Source: Rhodoplanes tepidamans
Lineage (GTDB): Bacteria > Pseudomonadota > Alphaproteobacteria > Rhizobiales > Xanthobacteraceae
Length of the DNA: 64,000 nt
Direction of reading: 5' to 3'
Assembly: GCF_030813915.1 (NCBI RefSeq)
Contig: NZ_JAUSUJ010000004.1
Span: 248,001-312,000 of the forward strand
Shown: in pieces, positions 54,239 through 63,824 of the stretch
Layout: every line of letters begins with the position of its first letter
Numbering within the stretch: the first letter of the stretch is position 1
Program-made: the position numbers and the translations under genes
Notes under the pieces: model-generated
Told to the model about the DNA's origin: nothing
The model's database searches: none
The model's input: only the letters and a program-made list of their open reading frames with translations

Positions 54239-55075
54239 TCACTCCGGCACCTTGCGCGGCCCCGGGCCCGTGTAGGTCCAGATCTGGTCGCGCGGGATCG
54301 GGCCCTTGTTGCGGTAGTCCGACTGGCTCTCCTCCCAGGCATGGGCGAGGCAGCCGACCGAGCGCGACAGCACGAACAGGCCGCGGCACAGCGGCGGCGG
54401 AAAGCCGAGCTCGGCGAAGACGACGCCGGTCGCGCCGTCGATGTTCATCGGCACGCGCTTGCCGCCGCGGCGCTGCGCGATCACGTCCTCGACGGTGCGG
54501 CCGATGGCGGCGAACAGGCCGCTCACCGCGCCCGCCGCCGCCGCCTCGTCGACGAGCGACAGGATGCGCGGGGCGCGCGGGTCGAGATGATGGAAGCGGT
54601 GGCCGAAGCCCGGCACGTGCCTGATGCCGCGCGCCGCCAGCGCCTCGATTTCGTCCGTCACAGCCTTGGTGATGGCCGCGGCGTCACGGGCCCCCTCGGG
54701 CAGCCGCGCCGCGACCGCGTTGAACAATTCGACGCACTGCTCGCCGGCGCCGCCATGCACGTCGCCCAGCACGTTGGTGGCCGACGCCATGGCGTTGTTG
54801 ATGCCGACCCCGCAGGTCATCGCCATGCGGGCGATGGCGATCGACGGCGCCTGCGGCCCGTGGTCGACCGCTGCCACCAGGGCGGCCTCCAGCAGCTTCG
54901 CGGCCGGCTTCGACGGCAGCTCGCCGCGGGTGAGCAGATAGACCATCTCGGCGAAGCCGACCCGGCCGATCAGATCCTCGATCGCGTAGCCGCGATAGCG
55001 GATCATCCCGGGCTTCATCTCGATGATCGACGTCGCCCACCAGTCCGACGGCGACAGCTTCTGGCGCTCGCTCAT
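54239..55075 (-). CDS. Citryl-CoA lyase / short citrate synthase-like protein
   Basis: 278 residues, shorter than citrate synthase and matching the citryl-CoA lyase size. The catalytic triad candidates are the histidine in VLGDVHGGAGEQ, the histidine in GFGHRFHH, and the aspartate in NIDGATGVVFAEL. It lies downstream of a CaiB/BaiF CoA-transferase on the same strand, suggesting that a citrate-like acid is activated by CoA transfer and then cleaved to acetyl-CoA and an oxo acid. Alternative: synthesis in the reverse sense. Confidence 0.83.
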   Translation of the reverse strand: MSERQKLSPSDWWATSIIEMKPGMIRYRGYAIEDLIGRVGFAEMVYLLTRGELPSKPAAKLLEAALVAAVDHGPQAPSIAIARMAMTCGVGINNAMASATNVLGDVHGGAGEQCVELFNAVAARLPEGARDAAAITKAVTDEIEALAARGIRHVPGFGHRFHHLDPRAPRILSLVDEAAAAGAVSGLFAAIGRTVEDVIAQRRGGKRVPMNIDGATGVVFAELGFPPPLCRGLFVLSRSVGCLAHAWEESQSDYRNKGPIPRDQIWTYTGPGPRKVPE

Positions 55076-55105
55076 TTGGATCCTCGGTTTGCTCGCAATT
55101 TGATC

Positions 55106-55214
55106 CGTCATCCTGAGGTGCGAGCGAAGCGAGCCTCGAAGGATGAGCGGCCGCTGACTCCGGGGCCGTCGCCCTTCGAGGCTCGGCCTGCGGCCGAGCA
55201 CCTCAGGGTGACGG
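55106..55214. repeat. Palindromic intergenic repeat, family B, copy 1
   Basis: Begins CGTCATCCTGAGGTGCGAGC and ends GCACCTCAGGGTGACGG, with internal CCTCGAAGGATG and CCTTCGAGGC arms. A related copy is at 60112. It lies between the CoA-transferase and the lyase genes. Confidence 0.85.
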
Positions 55215-55235
55215 AGGAAGTGCCGACGCGCGGCG

Positions 55236-56450
55236 TCAGATCGCGCCGCCCTCGCGCAGCCGCGAAATCTCCTCCGGCGCGAAGCCGAGCTCCTGCAAGA
55301 TCGCGTCGGTGTCGGCGCCGAGCGCCGGCGGCGGCGTGTGCGGGGTGGGATCGCCGCTCTCCAGCTTGAAGCCGGAGCGCACGACCGGCACCTCGCGGTC
55401 GACCCCGGGCGCGCCGGGGAAGCGCGTGACCAGCTTGCGCTCCCTGATGTGCGGATGCTCCAGCACCTGCGGAATCGACAGCACCTCGCCGGCCGGGATG
55501 CCCTTGGCGTTGAGCAGCAGCGACCACTCCTTGGCGGTCTTGCGGGCCAGCGCCTTCTCGATCTCGGCCTTGAGCTCGAAGCGGCGCTTCTTGCGGTCCT
55601 CGCGATCGACATAGAGCGGGTCGGTGGCGAGCTCGGGTCGGCCGATCACCTGGCACAGCGCGACGAACTGCTCCTGCTTGTTGGCCGCGATGTTGAGCGG
55701 GCCGGAGCCGGTCGTGAAGGTGCCGGACGGGCTCGCCGTCATGTTCTCGTTGCCGATCGGCCGCGGCTGCACGTGGGCGACCAGATAGTTCGACACCTGC
55801 CAGCCCATGGCGACCAGGGTCGATTCCAGCATCGACACGTCGATGAACTCGCCCTCGCCGGTCCGTCCGCGCCGCACCAGCGCGGCCGCGATGGCGAAGG
55901 CCGCCGTGATGCCGCCCATGGTGTCGGCCACCGGGTAGCCGACCCGCAGCGGCGCCGTGGTCTCGTCGCCCGTCACGCTCATCACGCCGGCCAGGCCCTG
56001 GACGATCTGGTCGTAGGCCGGGTTGCCGTGCAGCGGCCCGGTCTGGCCGAAGCCCGAGATGGCGCAATAGACGAGGCTCGGCTTGATCTCCTTCAAGGTC
56101 GACCAACCCAGCCCGAGCCGGTCCATCACGCCGGGGCGGAAGTTCTCCACCAGCACGTCGGCGCTCTCGACCAGCCGGCGGAACACCGCCTTGCCGGCCG
56201 GGTCCTTCAGGTTGACCGTGACCGAGCGCTTGCCCGCGTTCTGGGCCAGGAACGAGACGCCCATCAGCGCCTTGTTGAGGTCGCGGTCGGCGCCGAGCTG
56301 GCGCGCGAGGTCGCCCGTGCCCGGGACCTCCACCTTGATCACGTCGGCGCCGAGCAGCGCCATCTGGTAGCAGCAGAACGGCCCCGCCAGCACGTTGGTG
56401 AGGTCGAGCACACGAATTTTGTCGAGAAGCGGGCTCACGGTTTGCCCCAT
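55236..56450 (-). CDS. CaiB/BaiF family (family III) CoA-transferase
   Basis: 404 residues. N-terminal LDKIRVLDLTNVLAGPFCCYQMALLGADVIKVE, the catalytic aspartate in NPAYDQIVQGLAGVM (Asp147), and the family end GADTDAILQELGFAPEEIS. It transfers CoA between carboxylic acids via an aspartyl-CoA thioester. The donor is often succinyl-CoA or acetyl-CoA. Next to the lyase gene, an acid such as citrate, citramalate or an analogue is a sensible acceptor. The start gives MGQTVSPLLD. Confidence 0.92.
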   Translation of the reverse strand: MGQTVSPLLDKIRVLDLTNVLAGPFCCYQMALLGADVIKVEVPGTGDLARQLGADRDLNKALMGVSFLAQNAGKRSVTVNLKDPAGKAVFRRLVESADVLVENFRPGVMDRLGLGWSTLKEIKPSLVYCAISGFGQTGPLHGNPAYDQIVQGLAGVMSVTGDETTAPLRVGYPVADTMGGITAAFAIAAALVRRGRTGEGEFIDVSMLESTLVAMGWQVSNYLVAHVQPRPIGNENMTASPSGTFTTGSGPLNIAANKQEQFVALCQVIGRPELATDPLYVDREDRKKRRFELKAEIEKALARKTAKEWSLLLNAKGIPAGEVLSIPQVLEHPHIRERKLVTRFPGAPGVDREVPVVRSGFKLESGDPTPHTPPPALGADTDAILQELGFAPEEISRLREGGAI

Positions 56451-56678
56451 GGGAAGCGCGCGGCGCCGGGCCGGGTCTTGGCGAGCGAGCCGTGCGTCTG
56501 GCGTAGGGACGGGCGAGAGCCGCCGCCCCGAAGACTACGGTCCTGTGTACACGATTGCGGTCTGCGCGACGAGTGACGCCGCGGCGGATCCGCCATCCGG
56601 ACGAATGCGGAACGAGCCCGCGCCCCGGTTGCCGCGCCGCCCCGCCGCGCCCGGAGCGGGCGCAGGCCGCATCCCGGA

Positions 56679-57011
56679 TCAGTCGCGCACCGCCTTCTCC
56701 AGGGTCGCCGTGACCCACTTGTTCAGGCTGACGCCGGCCCGGCGCGCGGCGCCCGAGACGGCCTTGTGCAGGGACGGATCGGCCCGCACCACGAACTGCC
56801 CGGAATACGGCTTCTCGGGCTCCTCGCCACGCGCCTTGCAGAAGGCGAGATAGTCCTCGATCGACTCGGCGAACGCTGCCTTCAGCTCCGCCACCGACCG
56901 GCCCTGGAACGTGATCACGTCGCGCAGATTCGCCACCTCGCCGTGGAAGACCTCGGCGTCCTCGTCGTACTCGACGACGGCCTCGTATCCCTTGTAGCTC
57001 ATGGTCGTCAT
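56679..57011 (-). CDS. hicB: HicB family antitoxin
   Basis: 110 residues. The N-terminal half is the degraded RNase H-like HicB fold (YKGYEAVVEYDEDAEVFHGEVANLRDVITFQG), and the C-terminal HicB_RHH part (NKWVTATLEKAVRD) forms a ribbon-helix-helix DNA-binding domain. It neutralises HicA and represses the operon. The start at 57011 overlaps the hicA stop (ATGA); another ATG at 57002 is possible. The 228 bases downstream to the CaiB gene hold no clear feature. Confidence 0.9.
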   Translation of the reverse strand: MTTMSYKGYEAVVEYDEDAEVFHGEVANLRDVITFQGRSVAELKAAFAESIEDYLAFCKARGEEPEKPYSGQFVVRADPSLHKAVSGAARRAGVSLNKWVTATLEKAVRD

Positions 57012-57268
57012 GGCTCGATCCCGGCCTCGGTGAGAAAGCGGCGCACCGATTTCACCGCAGCCTTATCGGTCTCCTTCTGCGGATGCGGGCGGTGGAAGAC
57101 CGCGCGGACACCGCCGAGCGCGACCCGCACCCGCGAGCCGCTGCCCTCGCCGATCTCCGCCCCGCAGGCACTGAACAGCGCCTCGATGTCGGTCCAGGCG
57201 ATCCCGGACCGGACCGGCGAGGCGAAGATCGCCTCGAGCGTGGCGCGGTGCTTCCGGCTCAGATCCAT
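57008..57268 (-). CDS. hicA: HicA family mRNA interferase toxin
   Basis: 86 residues, the usual HicA size. The double-stranded-RNA-binding-like fold is recognisable from the central GSRVRVALGGVRAVFHRPHP, which holds the conserved histidine, and the C-terminal KSVRRFLTEAGIEP. Toxin comes first and antitoxin second, with four-base overlap, the common HicAB order. Complete, with no frameshift. Confidence 0.87.
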   Translation of the reverse strand: MDLSRKHRATLEAIFASPVRSGIAWTDIEALFSACGAEIGEGSGSRVRVALGGVRAVFHRPHPQKETDKAAVKSVRRFLTEAGIEP

Positions 57269-57270
57269 AT

Positions 57271-57291
57271 AGTATCACTTTTTGATATCAA
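57271..57291 (-). promoter_or_regulatory. AT-rich operator-like region before hicAB
   Basis: The perfect palindrome TTGATATCAA (57282-57291) is followed by GTATCAC, so GATATC/GTATC half-sites recur at about 14 bases. It is directly upstream of the hicA start at 57268 and strikingly A/T-rich for this genome, as expected of an autoregulatory promoter and operator bound by the HicB ribbon-helix-helix. Confidence 0.55.
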
Positions 57292-57350
57292 TTCAACGCG
57301 GCACGACCTCCAGCGTGCGACGCGCAGCTGCCGGGCGCAACCTTCCGGGC

Positions 57351-58727
57351 TCAGTCCGCCAGGATGCGCGCCAGCGTCGCGACGTACCGGGCCGTGATCG
57401 TCTCGCGGGCGTGGTGGCGGCCGTCCTGCACCACGACGGCACCGCCGGCCATCACGGTCGCCACAGCCTCGCGGCCGGCGACGAACAGCCAGAGATCGAT
57501 CAGCCGGTCGATCGCCCGGTCGCCGCTCGCGCCGGCGAGGTCCGGGTGCGTGGTATCGAGCACCACGAGGTCGGCGCGGTTGCCGACCGCGATGGCGCCC
57601 ATCGGCTGGGCCAGCGCCTGGGCCCCGCCCCGCAGGGCCTCCGCCAGCAGGCGACGGCCGGTCGACTCGCCCTCGGCGGTCGCCATCACGTTGCGGGCCC
57701 GCAGCGCGAGGCGCTGCGAGTATTCGAGCTGGCGCAGCTCGCCGGCCGGATCGATGTCGATGTTGGAGTCGGTGCCGACGCCGAAGCCGCCGCCGCTTTC
57801 GAGATAGCGGGCCCCGTCGAAGATGCCGTCGCCGAGCGACGCCTCGGTGAGCGGGCAGAGGCCCGCCACGGCGCCGGACCGCGCCAGCCGCACGGTCTCG
57901 TCCGGCGTCATGTGGGTGGTGTGGATCAGCACCCAGCGCGCGTCGACCGGCATCTCGTCGATGAGCCACGCGACCGGCCGGCGGCCCGACCACGCGACGC
58001 AGTCGTCGACCTCCTTCACCTGCTCGGCGGCGTGGATGTGCACCGGGCCGTCGGGGGCGATCTGCAGCGCGGCGCGCAGCGTGTCGGGCGTGACGGCGCG
58101 CAGCGAATGCGGCGCGATGCCGACGCGGCCCCCCGGCACGGCGCGGACGGCCTCGCGGCTGCGCGCGACCAGGCGGGCGAAGCGGTCCGGGTCGTTGAGG
58201 AAGCGGCGCTGGCCGGCGACCGCCGGCTGCCCGCCGAGGCCGCCATAGCCGTAGAGCGAGGGCAGCAGCGTCAGGCCGATGCCGGTCGCCGCCGCGGCGG
58301 CGGCGATGCGGACCGCCATCTCGCCGAGATCGGCATAGGGCGCGCCGTCGATGTCGTGGTGGAGATAATGGAACTCGGCGACCGCGGTGAAGCCGCGCTC
58401 CAGCATCTGCATGTAGGCGAAGGCGGCGATCGCCTCGGCATCGTCCGGCGTCAGCCGGGCGAGGAAGCGGTACATCACCTCGCGCCACGTCCAGAAGCTG
58501 TCGGAGGCGGGGCCGCGCCGCTCGGCGAGCCCCGCCATGCCGCGCTGGAAGGCGTGGCAGTGCAGGTTCGGCACGCCGGGCAGCGCGAGCCCGGCGATCC
58601 GCTCGCCCCCGTCCGCCAGTGAATCCGGCTCGACCGCGGCGAACACGCCGTCCCGCACCGTGACGCGCACGTTCTGCGCGAACCCCTCCGGCAGCAGCGC
58701 CTGCGCGAGCAGGAAGGTCTGGGTCAT
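57351..58727 (-). CDS. hutF: Formimidoylglutamate deiminase
   Basis: 458 residues of the amidohydrolase fold, converting N-formimidoylglutamate to N-formylglutamate in the five-step histidine route. Zinc ligands are the pair NLHCHAF (His56, His58), the histidine in VHIHAAEQ, and the aspartate in GVGTDSNID; the substrate-binding HSLRAVTP is present. The ATG at 58727 is preceded by GGAGG. hutG, needed for the last step, is not in the window. It diverges from hutI across 150 bases. Confidence 0.93.
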   Translation of the reverse strand: MTQTFLLAQALLPEGFAQNVRVTVRDGVFAAVEPDSLADGGERIAGLALPGVPNLHCHAFQRGMAGLAERRGPASDSFWTWREVMYRFLARLTPDDAEAIAAFAYMQMLERGFTAVAEFHYLHHDIDGAPYADLGEMAVRIAAAAAATGIGLTLLPSLYGYGGLGGQPAVAGQRRFLNDPDRFARLVARSREAVRAVPGGRVGIAPHSLRAVTPDTLRAALQIAPDGPVHIHAAEQVKEVDDCVAWSGRRPVAWLIDEMPVDARWVLIHTTHMTPDETVRLARSGAVAGLCPLTEASLGDGIFDGARYLESGGGFGVGTDSNIDIDPAGELRQLEYSQRLALRARNVMATAEGESTGRRLLAEALRGGAQALAQPMGAIAVGNRADLVVLDTTHPDLAGASGDRAIDRLIDLWLFVAGREAVATVMAGGAVVVQDGRHHARETITARYVATLARILAD

Positions 58728-58744
58728 CGTCTCCTCCGTCTCGA

Positions 58745-58768
58745 CCTCTCCCCGCTGGCGGGGCGAGG
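58745..58768. repeat. Hairpin, family D, between hutF and hutI
   Basis: CCTCTCCCCGC and GCGGGGCGAGG form a stem with one mismatch. Situated in the divergent hutF/hutI region, so it overlaps the likely promoters. Confidence 0.55.
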
Positions 58769-58877
58769 GGCACAGGCGCCGTGCCGAGCCCGCGCGCCGG
58801 ACCATAGCGGAGGGCGCGGCGATTCTGTATGGGACGGAGCGCGGGCGCGGCATGCCTGCGGGACGACGAGGCCTTCC

Positions 58878-60080
58878 ATGCGGTTCGACCGGCTGTGGCG
58901 CGACGCGCAGATCGCGACGCTCGATCCCCGAAAGCCCGGGCTCGGGCTGATCGCGCGCGGCGCCATCGGGGCGACGGACGGCCGCATCGCCTTCGTCGGC
59001 CCCGAGGCTGACCTCCCGGCCGATGCCGACGCGGCCGAGACGATCCGGCTCGACGGCCGCCTCGTCACGCCCGGCCTGATCGACTGTCACACCCATCTGG
59101 TCTACGGCGGCTCGCGCGCCAGAGAGTTCGAGATGCGGCTCGCCGGCGCCACCTACGAGGAGATTTCGCGCGCCGGCGGCGGCATCGCCTCGACCGTGAC
59201 GGCGACGCGGGCGGCGAGCGAGGACGCGCTGGTGGCGAGCGCCCGGGCGCGGCTCGACCGGCTGATCGCCGAAGGCGTCACCACGGTGGAGATCAAGTCC
59301 GGCTACGGGCTCGACGACGCGACCGAGACCCGCATGCTGCGCGCCGCCCGCCGCCTCGGCCGCGAGGCGGACGTGCGGGTCGTCACGACCTATCTCGGCG
59401 CCCACGCGACGCCGCCCGGCGAGCCGGACAAGGACGCCTATGTCGAAAGAGTCTGCGCCCTGATCCCGACGCTGGCGCAGGAGAAGCTCGCCGACGCGGT
59501 GGACGCCTTCTGTGAAGGCATCGCCTTCTCGCCCGAGCAGACCGCGCGCGTGTTCGCCGCCGCCAAGGCGGCCGGGCTGCCGGTGAAGCTGCACGCCGAC
59601 CAGCTCTCCAACCTGCACGGTGCGCGGCTCGCCGCCGCGCACGGCGCGCTCTCGGCCGACCATCTCGAATACACCGACGAGGAGGGCGCCGCCGCGATGG
59701 CGCAGGCCGGCACCGTGGCGGTGCTGCTGCCCGGCGCCTACTACGTGCTGCGCGAGACCCACAAGCCGCCGGTCGAGGCGTTCCGGAAGCACGGCACCCG
59801 CATGGCGCTCGCCACCGACTGCAATCCCGGCACCTCGCCGGTCACGTCGCTGCTGCTGATCATGAACATGGGCGCGACGCTGTTCCGCCTCACCGTCGAC
59901 GAGGCCATCGCCGGCGTCACCCGCGAGGCCGCCCACGCGCTCGGCCTCGCGTCGGAGATCGGCACGCTGGAGACGGGCAAGTCCTGCGACCTCGCGATCT
60001 TCGACGTCGACACCCCGGCCGAGCTCGTCTACCGCATCGGCGCCGCGCCGCTGCATGGCCGTGTGTGGCGCGGGCAATGA
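58878..60080 (+). CDS. hutI: Imidazolonepropionase
   Basis: 400 residues. Opens imidazolonepropionate to N-formimidoylglutamate, step three of histidine degradation. Zinc pair [10 protein letters not shown] (His71, His73), EIKSGYGL, the histidine in KLHADQLS, and the aspartate in [10 protein letters not shown] are all intact. It leads toward hutU on the same strand, 160 bases away with a repeat between them. Confidence 0.95.
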   Translation: MRFDRLWRDAQIATLDPRKPGLGLIARGAIGATDGRIAFVGPEADLPADADAAETIRLDGRLVTPGLIDCHTHLVYGGSRAREFEMRLAGATYEEISRAGGGIASTVTATRAASEDALVASARARLDRLIAEGVTTVEIKSGYGLDDATETRMLRAARRLGREADVRVVTTYLGAHATPPGEPDKDAYVERVCALIPTLAQEKLADAVDAFCEGIAFSPEQTARVFAAAKAAGLPVKLHADQLSNLHGARLAAAHGALSADHLEYTDEEGAAAMAQAGTVAVLLPGAYYVLRETHKPPVEAFRKHGTRMALATDCNPGTSPVTSLLLIMNMGATLFRLTVDEAIAGVTREAAHALGLASEIGTLETGKSCDLAIFDVDTPAELVYRIGAAPLHGRVWRGQ

Positions 60081-60111
60081 CATCATGGTGTTCGGAACGA
60101 CACTCCTCTCT

Positions 60112-60219
60112 CCGTCACCCTGAGGTGGCCGCGCAGCGGCCCTCGAAGGGCGACGGCCCGCGACGCCTCGGCCGTCCATCCTTCGAGGCCCGGTTTCGCC
60201 GGGCACCTCAGGATGACGG
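60112..60219. repeat. Palindromic intergenic repeat, family B, copy 2, between hutI and hutU
   Basis: Begins CCGTCACCCTGAGGTGGCC and ends GGGCACCTCAGGATGACGGG, with internal GCCCTCGAAGG and CCTTCGAGGC arms. Confidence 0.85.
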
Positions 60220-60240
60220 GTCCAGCACAAGGACCAACAG

Positions 60241-61905
60241 ATGACCCGCATCGACAACGCCCGCACCATCCGCGCCCCGCACGGCAACGCGCTCTCGGCC
60301 AAGAGCTGGCTCACCGAGGCGCCGCTGCGGATGCTGATGAACAATCTCGATCCCGACGTCGCCGAGAAGCCGGGCGAGCTCGTCGTCTACGGCGGCATCG
60401 GCCGGGCGGCGCGCACCTGGGAGAGCTTCGACCGCATCGTCGCGGCGCTGAAATCCCTCGAGGCCGATCAGACCCTGCTGGTGCAGTCCGGCAAGCCGGT
60501 CGCGGTGCTGACCACGCACGCCGACGCGCCGCGGGTGCTGATCGCCAACTCCAACCTGGTGCCGCACTGGGCGACCTGGGACCACTTCAACGCGCTCGAT
60601 CGCCAGGGCCTGATGATGTACGGCCAGATGACGGCCGGCTCGTGGATCTATATCGGCTCGCAGGGCATCGTGCAGGGCACCTACGAGACCTTCGCCGAGA
60701 TGGGGCGCCGGCACTACGGCGGCGACCTCGCCGGCCGCTGGATCCTCACCGCCGGGCTCGGCGGCATGGGCGGCGCCCAGCCGCTCGCCGCCGTGATGGC
60801 GGGCGCCTCCTGCCTGGTCGTCGAATGCCAGCCGAGCCGCATCGAGATGCGGCTGCGCACCGGCTATCTGGACGTCAAGGCCGACACGCTCGACGAGGCG
60901 CTGGCCATCATCGAGCGCGCCTGCGCCGCGAAGACGCCGCTCTCGGTCGGCGTGCTCGGCAACGCCGCCGAGATCTTTCCGGAGCTGTTCCGCCGCGGCG
61001 TGCGGCCCGACGCCGTGACCGACCAGACCTCGGCGCACGACCCGGTCAACGGCTATCTGCCGAAGGGCTGGACGCTCGCCGAGTGGGAGGCGAAGCGCGA
61101 GACAGACCCCAGGGCCGTCGCGGCCGCGGCCAAGCGCTCGATGGTCGATCACGTCAGGGCGATGCTCGACTTCCACCGCGCCGGCGTACCGACCGTCGAC
61201 TACGGCAACAACATCCGCCAGATGGCGCAGGACGAGGGCCTCGCCGAGGCCTTCGCGTTCCCGGGCTTCGTCCCGGCCTATATCCGCCCGATGTTCTGCC
61301 GCGGCATCGGCCCGTTCCGCTGGGCCGCGCTGTCCGGCGACCCGGCCGACATTCTTCGCGCCGACGAGGCCGTCAAGGAGCTGCTGCCGGACGACCGCCA
61401 TCTCCACAACTGGATCGACATGGCGCAGAAGCGCATCAAGTTCCAGGGGCTGCCGGCGCGCATCTGCTGGCTCGGGCTCGGCGACCGCCACCGCGTCGGC
61501 CTCGCCTTCAACGAGCTGGTCGCGAAGGGCGAGATCAGCGCGCCGATCGTGATCGGACGTGATCACCTCGACTCGGGCAGCGTGGCGAGCCCGAACCGCG
61601 AGACCGAGGCGATGCTGGACGGCTCCGACGCGGTGTCGGACTGGCCGCTCCTCAACGCGCTGGTCAACTGCGCCAGCGGCGCCACCTGGGTGTCGCTGCA
61701 CCACGGCGGCGGCGTCGGCATCGGCTACTCGCAGCACGCCGGCATGGTGATCGTCGCCGACGGCACGCCCGAGGCCGCGCGAAGACTCGCCCGCGTGCTG
61801 TGGAACGACCCCGCCACCGGCGTCATCCGCCACGCCGACGCCGGCTACGACCTCGCCATCGACTGCGCCCGCGAGAAAGGCCTGATCCTGCCGAGCCTGG
61901 GGTAG
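60241..61905 (+). CDS. hutU: Urocanate hydratase
   Basis: 554 residues. Adds water to urocanate with tightly bound NAD. The urocanase signature [10 protein letters not shown] holds the conserved cysteine (Cys409). The nucleotide-binding [11 protein letters not shown] lies near 171-181, and the C-terminal [16 protein letters not shown] is present. Length equals that of known urocanases. hutH, which makes urocanate, is not in the window. Confidence 0.96.
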   Translation: MTRIDNARTIRAPHGNALSAKSWLTEAPLRMLMNNLDPDVAEKPGELVVYGGIGRAARTWESFDRIVAALKSLEADQTLLVQSGKPVAVLTTHADAPRVLIANSNLVPHWATWDHFNALDRQGLMMYGQMTAGSWIYIGSQGIVQGTYETFAEMGRRHYGGDLAGRWILTAGLGGMGGAQPLAAVMAGASCLVVECQPSRIEMRLRTGYLDVKADTLDEALAIIERACAAKTPLSVGVLGNAAEIFPELFRRGVRPDAVTDQTSAHDPVNGYLPKGWTLAEWEAKRETDPRAVAAAAKRSMVDHVRAMLDFHRAGVPTVDYGNNIRQMAQDEGLAEAFAFPGFVPAYIRPMFCRGIGPFRWAALSGDPADILRADEAVKELLPDDRHLHNWIDMAQKRIKFQGLPARICWLGLGDRHRVGLAFNELVAKGEISAPIVIGRDHLDSGSVASPNRETEAMLDGSDAVSDWPLLNALVNCASGATWVSLHHGGGVGIGYSQHAGMVIVADGTPEAARRLARVLWNDPATGVIRHADAGYDLAIDCAREKGLILPSLG

Positions 61906-61946
61906 GCGCCCGGCTGCACCCAGCGGATCCTGGAAGGCTCGCCTTC

Positions 61947-61973
61947 TTCCCTCTCCCCTCGCGGGAGAGGGAA
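61947..61973. terminator. Perfect hairpin between convergent hutU and DUF4387 genes
   Basis: Eleven-base arms TTCCCTCTCCC and GGGAGAGGGAA around CTCGC. Position between two convergent genes suggests a two-way terminator; there is no T-tract, so it may instead be a family D repeat. Confidence 0.5.
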
Positions 61974-62016
61974 CGAGCCGTGCGCCATCACGCGCGAGCG
62001 AACCAGCAGCCGCCCC

Positions 62017-62343
62017 CTACTCCAGCCCCTCGAAGGTCAGCCCGAGCAGCGGCGCGTGCTGCTGGGCGCCGTAGACGTCGCTGTCGCCGACCGCGCCGGA
62101 GGCGAGCGGGCGCTTCAGCGTGATCTTGATCGCGTGCGCCGGGTCGAAGGCGACGATCGAGATCACGTCGGTCTCGGCGACGCCGTAGAGCGCGGCGATG
62201 CGGGCAGCGTCGAGGGCGCCGCTCTGGCGCACGCGCTGATACCACGCCGCGTCGCGGAACATGACGTCGAGCGTCAGCTCGAACGGGCCGGCGTTCTTCG
62301 AGCGGATCACGCCGGCGATGTCGACGAGGCGCACCGGGCTCAT
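62017..62343 (-). CDS. DUF4387 / AtuA-associated protein
   Basis: 108 residues of the DUF4387 family, with RLVDIAGVIRSKNAGPFELTLDVMF at the N-terminus. The family always accompanies the AtuA/DUF1446 protein encoded immediately upstream; the two genes overlap by four bases (ATGA). Probably a small subunit of a joint enzyme; the reaction is not established. Confidence 0.85.
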   Translation of the reverse strand: MSPVRLVDIAGVIRSKNAGPFELTLDVMFRDAAWYQRVRQSGALDAARIAALYGVAETDVISIVAFDPAHAIKITLKRPLASGAVGDSDVYGAQQHAPLLGLTFEGLE

Positions 62344-63746
62344 CGGACGACCTCCGCCACGGCCGGCGCGCCGATCTCCTCGAAGCGCACCGGGAAGAGC
62401 GCGCCGGGATCGTCGATGCCGGTCAGCAGGTGATAGACGGCGAAGCGAAACACCTCGCCGGCCTGCAGGTCGGACGGCGAGTACGGGAAGGCGAGGTTGC
62501 CGGCGGTCGAGACGCGGCCCGGATAGCCCCAGTGCAGCAGGCTCGAGCGGGCGAAGCTGACGATCGTGTCGGCGATCTCCTGGGTCGCCGCCACCGCCTC
62601 GACGACGAGGCCGATCTCGTGCGGGGTCGCGGTCGCGCGCAGCGGCTCGCTCGCCCCCATCACGCCGTCGCGGCCATAGAGCCGGAACAGCAGCCGGTAG
62701 TCGTCCGGCGACAGCGTGCGCGAGAAATTCTCCGCGACGCGCGCGCGCACCGCATCGAGGATCGAATCGATCTGGGCGATGAAGGAGGGATCGCGCACGC
62801 CGGCGATCGACACGGTGCGGAAGCCGGCGAGCGCCGCGCCCTCGATCTTCAGCGTGTAGGGCCCGCGCATCATGCGGCTGCCGGCGACCCGCACGGTGCG
62901 CGCGTCCTCCTGCACGAAGGTCGTCGCGGTCAGGTCGAGCACGCCGCCCGGTCCGGGCAGGCGATACGGGTCGCTCTTCTCGTAGAGCGTGTGGGCCGCG
63001 ACCGAGACGACGGTGCAGCGCCGCTCCGGCGCCATCGGCTCGACCAGGAAGTGATCACGTCGCAGCGTGCCCAGCATGCAGTCGCCGCCCGAGCCGGGCA
63101 CCGCGGCGATGGCGGCGCATTCGAGGATTTTTCCCAGATGCACGGCGAGGCCGGCGTCGAAGCCCCGCATCAGCGGCAGCGCCGCGAACACGGCCGGGTC
63201 GTAGGCGCGGCCGGCGACGATCACGTCGGCGCCGCGCGCGAGCGCCTCGATCAGCGGCTCGGGTCCCATCTGGGCGACCAGATGGGTCGCCGCCCGCACG
63301 TCGTCGGCGCTCGCCTCCGGTCCGGGCGGCAGCGGCACCAGGCGGCCGTCGCGCTGCGCGGCGAGCAGCGTCTCGGGATCGATGTCGGCCGGGATCACGG
63401 CGAGCCGGAACGACAGGCCCTCCTCGGCCGCGATCTCGCGCACGATGGCGAGCGTCCAGTCGAGATGCGGCCGCGCCCCGCAGCCGCCCGCCGTGCCGAC
63501 GATCACCGGGATGTCTCGCGCCCGCCCGGCGGCGAGCATCAGCCGCAGATCCCGCTTCACCGCGGCCCGGTCCGTGAACGGCACCCCGGCGCCGAGATAA
63601 TACGGCCCCGGATCGGACGAGCCGGCGTCCACCGCGATCACGTGCGGATCACGCGCGAGCCCCGCCGCGAAGGAGGATTCGGGAAAGCCGTAGCCGAGGA
63701 TCGCGGTCGGCGACAGGATTCTCAGCTCGTCGGGGGGAGGGGTCAT
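62340..63746 (-). CDS. Acyclic terpene utilization AtuA family protein (DUF1446)
   Basis: 468 residues, AtuA/DUF1446. Conserved stretches are AVDAGSSDPGPYYLG, IVGTAGGCGARPHLDW, ADVIVAGRAYDPAVFAA and MRGPYTLKIEGA. AtuA was named in Pseudomonas citronellol degradation, but the family occurs widely without terpene genes; here no other atu gene is nearby. The upstream 254 bases to the right edge contain a large inverted repeat and no gene that I can support. Confidence 0.85.
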   Translation of the reverse strand: MTPPPDELRILSPTAILGYGFPESSFAAGLARDPHVIAVDAGSSDPGPYYLGAGVPFTDRAAVKRDLRLMLAAGRARDIPVIVGTAGGCGARPHLDWTLAIVREIAAEEGLSFRLAVIPADIDPETLLAAQRDGRLVPLPPGPEASADDVRAATHLVAQMGPEPLIEALARGADVIVAGRAYDPAVFAALPLMRGFDAGLAVHLGKILECAAIAAVPGSGGDCMLGTLRRDHFLVEPMAPERRCTVVSVAAHTLYEKSDPYRLPGPGGVLDLTATTFVQEDARTVRVAGSRMMRGPYTLKIEGAALAGFRTVSIAGVRDPSFIAQIDSILDAVRARVAENFSRTLSPDDYRLLFRLYGRDGVMGASEPLRATATPHEIGLVVEAVAATQEIADTIVSFARSSLLHWGYPGRVSTAGNLAFPYSPSDLQAGEVFRFAVYHLLTGIDDPGALFPVRFEEIGAPAVAEVVR

Positions 63747-63824
63747 CTGTGCTTGTCTCTTCCGTGCGATCGGAGTCGCTCAGCCATTTCGGAGGCTCGA
63801 TCGCGGGCTCCGAGTCCGGGGCTC

